A stretch of DNA of 43,624 nt from a virus (IMGVR_UViG_3300010883_000085:1-43624); one strand, 5' to 3'; positions 33,456-41,769 are shown, counted from the stretch's first letter. Numbers and translations: made by a program. Notes: generated from the sequence alone by a model not told the origin.

Positions 33456-34535
33456 ATGACAGCCACCCCGATAGAGCCTGTTTTTCCCGCAGAGGGGAAG
33501 ATACGTCTCTATGACAACTCACGCTTGACACTGTTCGACAGTTGTCACAGAAAATTCTACCTCTCTCACGAACTAGGTTGGAGTCTACAGGGAACCGAGA
33601 TCGCTCCTGGCTTCGGCAACTGCTGGCACACTGCGATGGATGCAGTATGGAAGTTCCTATGCGCGAAAGTTGATAGCGATCCTATGCGTTATTCATCCAC
33701 TGCTCACGACGCAGTACATAGGCAAGCCTTCGCCGCTTTTATGCTTGAGTGGATGGATCAAGAACTAGGTGACCCTCAGAACATATCCCTCATGGATACG
33801 CTTACACCTAGGAACCCAGCCATAGGGCAAGAGATGCTCTGGAATTATATTCAGACAAACTGGGACTTTATAGCTCAGTGTGAATTGATCGGAGTAGAGC
33901 AGCCTTTTATGGTGCTTCTTGACGAGGATGATCCACACCTGCACTATTGCGGCAGGATGGATAAGGTTATCTTCAATAGAAGTACTGGGTTCATAGAGGT
34001 AGTCGATCATAAGAGTACTAAAGCCTACGCCAAGCATGGGTTCTTCCGAGACTACTTTTCTGAATCATTCTCTCCCAACTCTCAGGTAGACGGCTATGCC
34101 TATGCTGCCCATATGTGCTATGGAGATAAATACGGAGGAGATGTCAGGATCGACGCAGCTCTGGTGCATAAGACAGTACATAATGGTTTCCGCTTTTTCA
34201 TAACCAAGCGCCCCGCTGCTCAACTGGACGCATGGAGGTGGGAGACTCTGGATAGAATCCGCTCTGTCGAAGCTAATAGAGATGCCCTGGAGATGCAGAT
34301 AGATAATGACAGAGAAGGTCACGATGTGGGGTATACTCCAGCATTTCGTAAGGATAACGGTGCCTGCTTTGATTACATGAAGGCCTGTGTTTTTATGGAT
34401 ACTTGCAAATACACCGCAGCACCGCATCAGGAAGATCCCCCGCCCGGCTTCTCAGTCAAACGATGGAGTCCATTTAACCAGGTGGACCTCGAAGAACTAG
34501 GACTAACCCCAGACAGAACAACGGAGAAATTGTAA
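33456..34535 (+). CDS. Cas4/RecB-like PD-(D/E)xK nuclease
   Basis: The 359-residue protein has the Cas4/RecB exonuclease layout: an N-terminal motif with Cys30 (SRLTLFDSCHRKFYL), a conserved GFGNCWH (52-58), active-site D169 (GRMDKV) and E181/D184/K186 (GFIEVVDHKST), and Q210 in NSQVDGYAY. Three C-terminal Cys (about 303, 310 and 316 in ACFDYMKACVFMDTC) plus Cys30 could bind an iron-sulphur cluster, as in Cas4 and AddB. There is no other CRISPR gene nearby. It is adjacent to a Sak4-like ATPase and is likely to resect DNA ends for recombination, or degrade host DNA. Confidence 0.85.
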   Translation: MTATPIEPVFPAEGKIRLYDNSRLTLFDSCHRKFYLSHELGWSLQGTEIAPGFGNCWHTAMDAVWKFLCAKVDSDPMRYSSTAHDAVHRQAFAAFMLEWMDQELGDPQNISLMDTLTPRNPAIGQEMLWNYIQTNWDFIAQCELIGVEQPFMVLLDEDDPHLHYCGRMDKVIFNRSTGFIEVVDHKSTKAYAKHGFFRDYFSESFSPNSQVDGYAYAAHMCYGDKYGGDVRIDAALVHKTVHNGFRFFITKRPAAQLDAWRWETLDRIRSVEANRDALEMQIDNDREGHDVGYTPAFRKDNGACFDYMKACVFMDTCKYTAAPHQEDPPPGFSVKRWSPFNQVDLEELGLTPDRTTEKL

Positions 34536-34536
34536 A

Positions 34537-35379
34537 ATGACTAGCCCCATAGTATCTAACAAAGTACCCCCGAGTATGAATGCTGCATCTGCAGACATGA
34601 CCAGTAAGAAGAGAGTCATGCTGATAGGCCCCGCAGGCACGGGGAAGACGCTAGCTGAGTGTACCTTGCCAGGGAGGAAGTTCATCTATGCCTTTGACTC
34701 CACGGTGAGGGAGACTATCATAGGAGAGAAGGACATTGACTTCGTAGAGTTCCTCCCCTCTCATGACGAGGCAGATCTCGCTGTTCAGACTCTGAAGAAG
34801 GGGGTAAGAGATCCCTCTCGCGGTCGGGCAGAGCCTAAGCAGTATGTGGCATGGGAAGAGGATTGGCACGCGAGGTGTGCGGCTAACTTCTTTGCTGATT
34901 ACGACTGGGTTTGCTTCGACTCCATGACCAACTTCTCTGACCTCATCATGTCTAGGGTTATGTTCAAGAACGGACGCTATGGCAAGCAGCCCGAGCAGGC
35001 TGACTATGGTGCAGAGATGACCGTCATGAGAAATGTCATATCCGACCTGACCAATATAGGCACTAATATCCTCGTCACAGCCCATGTGGAGTTGACTAAG
35101 GATGAGTACACTGGAAGAGTCCACGGTCAGATCATGTTCACTGGAAAGAACAGGATCAGAATTCCAACCAAGTTCACAGACATCTTCGCTACCGCAGTAG
35201 AGGAGGACGACAAGATCGGGGCTAGGTTCCTAGTCAGGACAGTACCTGATAGATTGAACCCCGTAGTCCGAGTCTCCAAATCTCTCAAAGCTCAAGGATT
35301 GACGGATGTTGAAGATGTAACAGTGGATCTTAGTCAGCCTTTGCCTGGTCAAGGACTAGGTAAATTTTTTGCCGACTAA
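34537..35379 (+). CDS. Sak4-like RecA-fold ATPase (phage recombinase)
   Basis: The 280-residue ATPase has Walker A at 31-38 (GPAGTGKT) and Walker B at about 122-128 (YDWVCFDS), then a sensor-like segment (NILVTAHVELTK). Size and sequence pattern fit the small Sak4/AAA_24 group that anneals single strands. Known members work with a single-strand binding protein, and here a DUF669-like gene follows. A GGAG lies 11 nt upstream of ATG, right after the nuclease stop. I infer that nuclease, ATPase and the SSB-like protein form one recombination unit. Confidence 0.8.
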   Translation: MTSPIVSNKVPPSMNAASADMTSKKRVMLIGPAGTGKTLAECTLPGRKFIYAFDSTVRETIIGEKDIDFVEFLPSHDEADLAVQTLKKGVRDPSRGRAEPKQYVAWEEDWHARCAANFFADYDWVCFDSMTNFSDLIMSRVMFKNGRYGKQPEQADYGAEMTVMRNVISDLTNIGTNILVTAHVELTKDEYTGRVHGQIMFTGKNRIRIPTKFTDIFATAVEEDDKIGARFLVRTVPDRLNPVVRVSKSLKAQGLTDVEDVTVDLSQPLPGQGLGKFFAD

Positions 35380-35381
35380 TT

Positions 35382-35453
35382 TTCAATAAATGAACGATTC
35401 CCTAACGTGGGCGTAAGCCCGCATAACCAGAAAGAAAGAAAGCAAAGAAACAA
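35382..35453 (+). promoter_or_regulatory. Motif copy f and A-rich leader, type 3
   Basis: TTCAATAAATGAA (35382-35394) is a 12 of 13 copy of the oriented motif, 4 nt after a stop codon. Then comes a GNRA-type hairpin GTGGGC-GTAA-GCCCGC (35407-35422), followed by AGAAAGAAAGAAAGC and an A-rich run to ATG 35454 without a Shine-Dalgarno site. Confidence 0.55.
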
Positions 35454-35864
35454 ATGGCATACGTAGAAGACGCACTTAGTCAAGTACAAGAACGACAAAT
35501 CCATCCTGAGGGAAAGGTAGATCTTCGGATCACCTCATTTACCCCCAAGACCTTTAATTCAGGTCGAACAGGATACCTCTCTGTGATGGAAACAGAGTCT
35601 AATGATGGAGTGGAGTACGAACCCGTATTCCATAACATCATGAATCCTACGGAGGAGGAACTGGACAGTAATCCTGCCCAAGTCAACCGATTCCAACTGG
35701 ACAAGAAGCGATTCCTGACTTCCTTTGGGGTCACTATCGACGACAACGGAGGGTGGGATGATGAGTCTCTCCTCGGAGCAGTCTCGTCTACTTGTTCCTT
35801 GAAGATTAAGGAGTATCAGGGGAGGCAGAGCAGTGAACTCGTCCTGCCCCGTCTGAATCGTTAA
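35454..35864 (+). CDS. DUF669/SSB-like protein
   Basis: The 136-residue acidic product is strand-rich (KVDLRITSFTPKTFNSGRTG, NGGWDDESLLGAVSSTCSLK, KEYQGRQSSELVLP) and resembles the DUF669 group, which commonly sits next to Sak4-type ATPases and is thought to bind single-stranded DNA. The location after the Sak4-like gene supports this. I have only pattern similarity, so naming is tentative. Confidence 0.6.
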   Translation: MAYVEDALSQVQERQIHPEGKVDLRITSFTPKTFNSGRTGYLSVMETESNDGVEYEPVFHNIMNPTEEELDSNPAQVNRFQLDKKRFLTSFGVTIDDNGGWDDESLLGAVSSTCSLKIKEYQGRQSSELVLPRLNR

Positions 35865-35876
35865 TCTGTAAATAAT

Positions 35877-35946
35877 AGAAGGGCACCTTTAGTGGGGTGT
35901 GTCGCTAACAGAGAGAATTGGGGCGACATTCTAAGGGTGCCCTTCT
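35877..35946 (+). ncRNA. Nested inverted-repeat RNA element
   Basis: AGAAGGGCACC (35877-35887) is exactly complementary to GGTGCCCTTCT (35936-35946). Inside, TGTCGC (35900-35905) pairs with GCGACA (35923-35928). The result is a two-level stem of about 70 nt between the SSB-like gene and the next ribosome site. It has no coding frame worth keeping and no U tract. It may be a regulatory RNA, a single-strand origin or a processing site. Confidence 0.5.
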
Positions 35947-35959
35947 TATGGGGGATATA

Positions 35960-36181
35960 ATGAAGGCCGGAGAACCTGTACGAGTTACTTTCGAGCTTGA
36001 TAGAGAGATATCAAATACTATCAATGACCACGTTCCGTGGGGACTGAAAACTAAACTTCTTGTAGCAGTTTGTAAATTACTGGCAGATGCTTTAGATCGA
36101 GATGGTTTAGCTGTAGCCTCCCTACTCATGAACGGAGATATGAAGCTAGTTATGAAAGCTACTAGGAAAAATAATGGATGA
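35960..36181 (+). CDS. Small protein downstream of the RNA element, unknown
   Basis: The 73-residue product (MKAGEPVRVTFELDREISNT) is a mixed alpha/beta protein with a C-terminal basic end. I start at ATG 35960, which has GGGGGAT 8 nt upstream. ATG 35948 and TTG 35918 are also in frame but the first lies at the end of the stem and the second is inside it. It overlaps the next gene by 8 nt. Confidence 0.55.
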   Translation: MKAGEPVRVTFELDREISNTINDHVPWGLKTKLLVAVCKLLADALDRDGLAVASLLMNGDMKLVMKATRKNNG

Positions 36182-36404
36182 TATTAGACTAGAACGGCTT
36201 CTCAAATCTGTTGACACTATGTCATCTCAGGAGCTTAGGGAGGCTATAGGAGAGGTGCGACGGGATAGAGCACAATCTAAGAAGGTTCAGAGAACATCTA
36301 CTAAACAAGGTCGTCAGCGTAAAGTTGACAAGCTAAGTGCCTTGTTGAATAGTATGTCTCCAGAAGAACGTAGAAAGGTATTAGGGGCGAAGAAAAATGG
36401 CTGA
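36174..36404 (+). CDS. Small basic helical protein
   Basis: The 76-residue product is rich in Arg, Lys, Glu and Ser (LREAIGEVRRDRAQSKKVQR, NSMSPEERRKVLG) and is nearly all helix. It overlaps genes on both sides, so it belongs to the ParB-methyltransferase transcript. It could bind DNA as a partner of that protein, but no motif is diagnostic. Confidence 0.6.
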   Translation: MDDIRLERLLKSVDTMSSQELREAIGEVRRDRAQSKKVQRTSTKQGRQRKVDKLSALLNSMSPEERRKVLGAKKNG

Positions 36405-37755
36405 TGATATTTTGGTAGAGATGATAAACGTAGGTGACCGGTATCGGCAGAACTATGGAGACATAGAAGAGCTAAAGGAATCTATTGAGAAGCACGGAGT
36501 GATCCAACCCATTACTATCTGTATCTCATTAGATACCCCCTCTAGCTATGACCTAGTGGCCGGTGGCCGTAGGCTAGAAGCAACCCGCATGGCGGGGTTG
36601 AAAACTATACCGGCAGTAGTTAGAGAGATCGCAGGGGAAGAGGATCTGAGAGAGATTGAACTGGTAGAGAATATCCAGCGAAAAGATCTTGACTGGCCCG
36701 AGCGATGTCTCCTAGAGGAGCGGATCGTCGAGTTGAAGGGGAGCCAGTCTGCTGCTGCTGATACCCTAGACCACTCCGTAGGCCTGACAAACCGCCACGT
36801 GCAGATGGCGCAGGCTATGAAAATGATCCCCGAGCTATCTCAATGTAAGAACATAGCCGAGGCTGAACGACAGCTGAAGAAGTTTGAAGAGTCAGTCTTA
36901 GTAGAGGCACTCAAGAGAAAAGCAGATGATTCTCTCGATCTCCAGCATGATGTCACTATCACCGGCGATGCCCGGAAGGATGCTCGGCTGGCTAAGAGGT
37001 TGGAAGATATCAGCTACTTCTACAACATTGGCGATGCTTTAGAGGGGATGCGGAATATCCCAGAAGGTAGACAGTTCCACTTTGCCGAGGTAGATCCCCC
37101 TTATGGAATTGATCTGGCAGACCAGAAAAGAACTTCTTCTACTACAAATATCAATAGAACTGATGGCTATACCGAAGTTAGTGAGGATACCTACCATGAC
37201 TGGACTGTATCCATAGCCAAGGAAGTGTACCGACACCTAGAACATGGCGCATACTGTGTCTGGTGGTTCGCTCCCACAATGGCCGAGGAAGTTCGGACTG
37301 CTCTTATAGAGGCAGAGTTCGAAGTTGATGGTATCCCGGCTATTTGGGTAAAGCCGAACGGTCAAACACAGCAACCTCATCTTCACCTGGCACGTTGCTA
37401 CGAACCTTTTTATATCGCCAGGAAGGGAAAGGCTACACTGAAGAAAGCTGGTAGAGGAAATGTATTCGCGTTTAATCCTGTGTCTCCTAATAAAAAGGTA
37501 CATCCTACGGAGCGTCCTATCGAGCTGATCCAGGAAATACTTGATACCTTCTCTTACCCAGGGTATAAAGTTCTCTGTCCTTTTCTCGGTTCTGGTAAGA
37601 CTCTAATTAGCGCCCTGTCCAGGGATATGCACGCCTATGGATGGGATCTTAACGAAGAATATAAGGACCAATTCCTAAGAATCTGTGTAGATTACTTCAT
37701 AGAAAACGAGGAAGATGGTGACCTGAAGGGAGAAGAAGGGGATGTACAATACTAA
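36397..37755 (+). CDS. ParB-like domain fused to a DNA methyltransferase
   Basis: The 452-residue fusion has residues 1-115 as a ParB N-terminal-type domain (DIEELKESIEKHGVIQPITI, LVAGGRRLEATRMAG, ELVENIQRKDLDWPERC). Residues about 205-430 are an N4-cytosine/N6-adenine methyltransferase with motif IV DPPYGI at about 231 before motif I FLGSGKT at about 395, so it is beta-class. No restriction enzyme is adjacent, so it is a solitary methyltransferase, perhaps protecting phage DNA from host restriction or marking it for packaging or replication. ParB-methyltransferase fusions are known in phages and mobile elements. Confidence 0.85.
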   Translation: MADDILVEMINVGDRYRQNYGDIEELKESIEKHGVIQPITICISLDTPSSYDLVAGGRRLEATRMAGLKTIPAVVREIAGEEDLREIELVENIQRKDLDWPERCLLEERIVELKGSQSAAADTLDHSVGLTNRHVQMAQAMKMIPELSQCKNIAEAERQLKKFEESVLVEALKRKADDSLDLQHDVTITGDARKDARLAKRLEDISYFYNIGDALEGMRNIPEGRQFHFAEVDPPYGIDLADQKRTSSTTNINRTDGYTEVSEDTYHDWTVSIAKEVYRHLEHGAYCVWWFAPTMAEEVRTALIEAEFEVDGIPAIWVKPNGQTQQPHLHLARCYEPFYIARKGKATLKKAGRGNVFAFNPVSPNKKVHPTERPIELIQEILDTFSYPGYKVLCPFLGSGKTLISALSRDMHAYGWDLNEEYKDQFLRICVDYFIENEEDGDLKGEEGDVQY

Positions 37756-39358
37756 TGCCTATACCGAGGGAGATCCTAACTCGCTAATAGCCTTCGTGGC
37801 AGAGGCTCCGGCTAGGGTGGAGGAAGTAAGAAATCGCCCCCTAGTCGGGGAGAGCGGGATAGTATGGGACACCCTACTGCAAGCCGCAGGAATCTCTCGA
37901 TCAGAAGCATTCACCATAAACTGTGTAAAGCATCGCATATCTAGCCCAGATAAGTATATGACAAAATCTGGTCTTACTACGGAAGGTATGGCGGTTCGAG
38001 ATGATGTTAAGGAAAGGTTAAAGAATTGTAAGGCTAATGTAATAGTGGCCCTAGGGAAACTTTCCACTTGTATCCTAACAGGCGAGACAGAGATAACAAA
38101 ATACAGGGGGTCCATCCTACCCAGCACCCTCCTTCCAGGTAAGAAAGTAATACCTACCTACCACCCCGCATATACCCTACTAAGGCGAGGCCCTGGAAAC
38201 TATCTATTCCGATACGATATAGTTGCAGATCTAAAGCAAGCTAAGAGGCATAAAGAATTCCCTGAGATTCCTGCTCCTACGCTGGAAGCCATTCTAGATC
38301 CTACCTTTAATCAGGTTATTGATTTTATAGATATGGTGAATAGAGATCCTAAGATAAACATCTTCGGGTATGATGTAGAGTGCTATAATAACCAGATCTC
38401 TTGTCTCGCTATAGCACCTCATAAGGATCTATCTTTCTGCGTGCCCTTCGTGAATAGATGGAACGAGGCTCAAGAAACACAGATATGGCTTGCCCTCTGT
38501 AAACTAATGAAGAACACCGAAGTAACCAAGGTGATGCACAACTTTCTATTCGACGTCTCGTACACATGGCATCAATCTAAGATCCTCACCCGAGGGCCTA
38601 TTGAGTGTACTATGACCGCTTATAGAACCATGTACCCAGATATGCGCTCAGGCCTAGACCATCTAGTATCTATCTACACCGAGCATAGATACTATAAAGA
38701 TGATAGAAAGCTATGGAAGACTCCCGCCAGAGATCCTATGGCATTTTGGCTTTATAACTGCAGGGACTCAGCATATACTATAGAAGTCTGGGAGCATGTG
38801 AAGAAGGAACTCGAGGCTGATGAAGATTATAGCAAGATGTACAAAGAGGACATGGAATTAACTGACCCTCTTCTATGGATGATGACAGCGGGTATCCCGA
38901 TAGATGTAGAGCAGCTGAACATAATGAAAGCTGATGTAATTAAGGAACTCGCGGAGACGGTAGAGGAGTTGCATTCAACTGCTAGGGAAGAGTTTAATCC
39001 TGGCTCTGCCGTCCAGGTTATTAAGTATTTCTATGACACCCTAAAATTGAAGCCTTACCTAAATAGGGGCAAACGAACCTGTGATGATAAGGCTCTTTCA
39101 AGAATTGCCCGGAGAGATAATCTCCCCGAAGCAAGAATACTGCAGAAGTGGCGACACCTGGATAAACTGCGTAGCACCTATTTGGAATTGGAGTATGACC
39201 CGGATAAGAAACTAAGATGTTTCTATCAACTGAAGGGTACAAAAAGTGCCCGGCTATCATCAACCAAGACTCTTAAAGGAACTGGTCTGAACATGCAAAA
39301 TTTAGATCCGGCCTTTAAGAGATTTCTATACTGTGAAGGAGAAGAGGATGGGAGCTAG
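37742..39358 (+). CDS. DNA polymerase part 1: UDG-like, 3'-5' exonuclease and thumb
   Basis: The 538-residue product holds three parts. Residues about 15-165 resemble uracil-DNA glycosylase family 4/5 (VAEAPARVEEVRNRPLVGESG near 19-39, TYHPAYTLLR at 139-148), though the usual N-terminal iron-sulphur Cys pair is missing. Residues about 208-345 are a DnaQ-type exonuclease with D211 and E213 (YDVEC), N267 and D271 (HNFLFD) and Y338/D342 (YNCRD). The rest is family A thumb ending with RLSS and NMQNLDPAFKRF. It stops before motif A, so it cannot polymerise alone. It overlaps the methyltransferase stop by 14 nt. Confidence 0.85.
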   Translation: MYNTNAYTEGDPNSLIAFVAEAPARVEEVRNRPLVGESGIVWDTLLQAAGISRSEAFTINCVKHRISSPDKYMTKSGLTTEGMAVRDDVKERLKNCKANVIVALGKLSTCILTGETEITKYRGSILPSTLLPGKKVIPTYHPAYTLLRRGPGNYLFRYDIVADLKQAKRHKEFPEIPAPTLEAILDPTFNQVIDFIDMVNRDPKINIFGYDVECYNNQISCLAIAPHKDLSFCVPFVNRWNEAQETQIWLALCKLMKNTEVTKVMHNFLFDVSYTWHQSKILTRGPIECTMTAYRTMYPDMRSGLDHLVSIYTEHRYYKDDRKLWKTPARDPMAFWLYNCRDSAYTIEVWEHVKKELEADEDYSKMYKEDMELTDPLLWMMTAGIPIDVEQLNIMKADVIKELAETVEELHSTAREEFNPGSAVQVIKYFYDTLKLKPYLNRGKRTCDDKALSRIARRDNLPEARILQKWRHLDKLRSTYLELEYDPDKKLRCFYQLKGTKSARLSSTKTLKGTGLNMQNLDPAFKRFLYCEGEEDGS

Positions 39359-39704
39359 ACTACCGCTAGGACGTAAGCAAGAGATTTTCGCAGAGCATTT
39401 AAGTACACTAATATCCCTGATGTTCGCGTCGGGATATAGGGTTCGTTACGGGGAAGTGGAGAGATCCAAAGCTGAAGCATTCCGTAAAGGATTCCCCAAC
39501 AGCAATCATACCCGACGTCTTGCTGCTGATCTGCATCTATTCAGAGATGGAAAGTATTTAATGCAGACAGAAGATCACGAAACCTTTGGGATCATCTGGG
39601 AATCCTTCTCTCGGAAGATCGACGGAGTTTGGGTTCAGTTCTGCTGGGGTGGTCGCTTCCGAGACGGCAATCACTATTCAATCCAACATGGGAAGGTGAA
39701 GTAA
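39348..39704 (+). CDS. M15-family endolysin (L-alanyl-D-glutamate peptidase-like)
   Basis: The 118-residue product has the M15 metallopeptidase pattern: His54 (NSNHTRRLAADLHLF) and Asp61, with His109 (DGNHYS) as third zinc ligand and the usual CWGG before it. Such enzymes cut the cell-wall stem peptide. ATG at 39348 has AAGGAG 6 nt upstream; GTG 39333 is also in frame but lies inside that site. It overlaps polymerase part 1 by 11 nt and its stop is directly followed by the ATG of part 2. It has no signal peptide, so a holin must release it. Confidence 0.85.
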   Translation: MGARLPLGRKQEIFAEHLSTLISLMFASGYRVRYGEVERSKAEAFRKGFPNSNHTRRLAADLHLFRDGKYLMQTEDHETFGIIWESFSRKIDGVWVQFCWGGRFRDGNHYSIQHGKVK

Positions 39705-40595
39705 ATGAAAAAGGCTTGCTTAGTCGAGCTAGACCTTCGCCAAGCTGAGTGGATCGTCACTGCCTTTGCCGCACAAGAACCTAAGATGATGGAGATTTAC
39801 TGGTCGGGGCAGGATCCACATCTCTCCACTGGTACCCTCATATCAGGGGCTCCTCCAGAGGTGGTACGAGAAGACAGTAAGCTCGTAGGTCACTTAACTG
39901 ATCCTGTGGAGATAGCTAAGAAAAGGAGTAAATTCAAAGTTGAGACGATGGCTAGGTTCTACTTTCCTCGCTCTATGGCTATTCGACAGGCGGGGAAAAA
40001 AAGTAACCACGGATTTAATTATAGGATGGGCTATAAAAGATTTGCTTTAGAGAACGAAATTAAAGAATCAGAATCTAAAACAATCCACGAGAAATACCAC
40101 AAGGCATATCCTAATCTCTACTCATGGTATCAATCAATAGAAGAGGAGATGAGAACTACTAGAACTCTCAACACTTGCTTCGGGGATAAGCGTAGATTTC
40201 TAGGAGCATATACCACCGAGATGGTAAACGAAGCTATCTCATGGATACCCCAGACTACCGTGGCACGGGTCACTAAGTATGGTATGTATGCAGTATATAA
40301 TGACTCTAGGCTAAAAGATAAAATGGATCTACGGGCGAACGTCCACGATTCTATCCTAGTCAGGGCAACCTACTCTTCTATCGCAGAATTAATAGACTTG
40401 CTCAGACTTTCAAAATCTCACATGGGGGAACATCTAGAATATCATCATAGAGAATTCACTCTTCGCGTAGACATTAAGGTGGGGGTAAACTGGGGCTTTA
40501 TGGAAGACATCCCTGAAAAAATAACTGACGAGGGGGTGGTCTCCGAGGCCCTGGAGAAGAGCGTTGTCAAAAGCGAAGAAGCGAAAACTGGATGA
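39705..40595 (+). CDS. DNA polymerase part 2: family A palm and fingers
   Basis: The 296-residue product begins MKKACLVELDLRQAEW, where D10 and E15 form motif A. Motif B is at 94-106 (RQAGKKSNHGFNY) and motif C at 213-216 (VHDS). These are the three catalytic motifs of the family A palm and fingers, so the two parts together (538 plus 296 residues) make one complete UDG-exonuclease-polymerase. The cut falls between the RLSS/NLQN segment and motif A. ATG 39705 has its own AAGG site. Both halves look intact, so assembly in trans is likely. Confidence 0.85.
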   Translation: MKKACLVELDLRQAEWIVTAFAAQEPKMMEIYWSGQDPHLSTGTLISGAPPEVVREDSKLVGHLTDPVEIAKKRSKFKVETMARFYFPRSMAIRQAGKKSNHGFNYRMGYKRFALENEIKESESKTIHEKYHKAYPNLYSWYQSIEEEMRTTRTLNTCFGDKRRFLGAYTTEMVNEAISWIPQTTVARVTKYGMYAVYNDSRLKDKMDLRANVHDSILVRATYSSIAELIDLLRLSKSHMGEHLEYHHREFTLRVDIKVGVNWGFMEDIPEKITDEGVVSEALEKSVVKSEEAKTG

Positions 40596-41769
40596 TCTCC
40601 TAGTATCGTGGCTAGAGTATACTAAGAATACCGAGAGTCCTACTCCGTATCATCTCTGGTCATGTATATCCACTATAGCCGCTACAATGGAACGCAGAGT
40701 ATACCTCGACTGGGGGCATACCAAGATATACTCTAATATGTACATCTGTCTCATCGGACCTTCAGGAGGACGAAAGGGGGAACCTATATCTATTGCTCGG
40801 GATTTCCTCGGCCATGTCAGAGTGAATATAGTATCCCAATCTATTATTCGGGAGGCGCTAATTAGGAGGATGAAGCAGGTAGCCACCACCTACCCCACAG
40901 CAGACAGGACCCTAGAAAATCAGAGTGCTATGGCAGTAGTATCCCCCGAGCTTGCGGTATTCCTCGGGGAGAATAACATAAAACTTCTGGCTGATCTAAC
41001 AGACTGGTATGACTCTCATCCTAAGTGGGTATATGAGACAAAGGGATCGGGCACGGATGAAATCATAGGGGTGTGTTTTAACATGCTAGGAGCTATGGCA
41101 CCTGACTGGATACCCCTAGTCATACCTCACGGAGCTATCGGTGGTGGGTTCACCTCTCGTATTATATTTGTAGTTGAGCATAAAAAGGGAAAGACTATTA
41201 CCAACCCCAACTTGCATGGAGTGGACAGGAGCCTAGGAGCAGATATAAAACATGACCTAGAACTCGTCAAGATGCTATCGGGATCATTTGAGTTTGATCC
41301 TAAAGCACTAAAGCTATACGAGGAATGGTACGCAAATGAAGATGATAAGATAGATTTGGGTATGCCCCCTATCAAAGATCCACGTTTCTCCGGCTATGTC
41401 TCTCGGAGGGCCACTCATATAAAGAAGATAGCGATGGTTGTATCAGTTGCTAGGTCCTCTACATTGATCATCACAGAGAATGACCTGCTCAGAGCTAAGG
41501 GCCTGATGGAAACCGCAGAGGTTAATATGTCTGATGTCTTCGGGAAGGTAGGCAGGACAATCTATACTGCCCAGACCCAGGAGGTAATGGATATAATCAG
41601 GAGTAGGGGGGAGATGAAGAGGTCAGAACTTATGCGTATAATGTATAGAGATGTGGACGACTCTATGATGCGGGGGATAGAAGCAACTCTCACAGCTATG
41701 AGGGTTATATCCTCTACCCCCATCACCGATGGGAGACTTGATTATATGTTCAAGTGGATCGGGAATTAG
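40564..41769 (+). CDS. DUF3987-like P-loop ATPase, possible replicative helicase
   Basis: The 401-residue product has an N-terminal helical segment, then a P-loop variant GPSGGRKG at 65-72 in which the usual Ser/Thr is Gly, and later acidic residues (SPELAVFLGENN, ETKGSGTDEIIG). The pattern fits DUF3987 proteins, thought to be replicative ATPases or helicases of mobile elements. It overlaps polymerase part 2 by 32 nt and starts with TTG at 40564, with GGAG 7 nt upstream. A C-terminal winged-helix-like segment (MDIIRSRGEMKRSELMRIM) may bind DNA. Confidence 0.65.
   Translation: MSKAKKRKLDDLLVSWLEYTKNTESPTPYHLWSCISTIAATMERRVYLDWGHTKIYSNMYICLIGPSGGRKGEPISIARDFLGHVRVNIVSQSIIREALIRRMKQVATTYPTADRTLENQSAMAVVSPELAVFLGENNIKLLADLTDWYDSHPKWVYETKGSGTDEIIGVCFNMLGAMAPDWIPLVIPHGAIGGGFTSRIIFVVEHKKGKTITNPNLHGVDRSLGADIKHDLELVKMLSGSFEFDPKALKLYEEWYANEDDKIDLGMPPIKDPRFSGYVSRRATHIKKIAMVVSVARSSTLIITENDLLRAKGLMETAEVNMSDVFGKVGRTIYTAQTQEVMDIIRSRGEMKRSELMRIMYRDVDDSMMRGIEATLTAMRVISSTPITDGRLDYMFKWIGN

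Noticed and set aside
39333-39720. Group I intron or intein splitting the polymerase
   Set aside because: The insert is fully coding with its own start, stop and ribosome site, encodes a peptidase and not a homing endonuclease, and no intein block motifs (Cys start, HN end) are visible.
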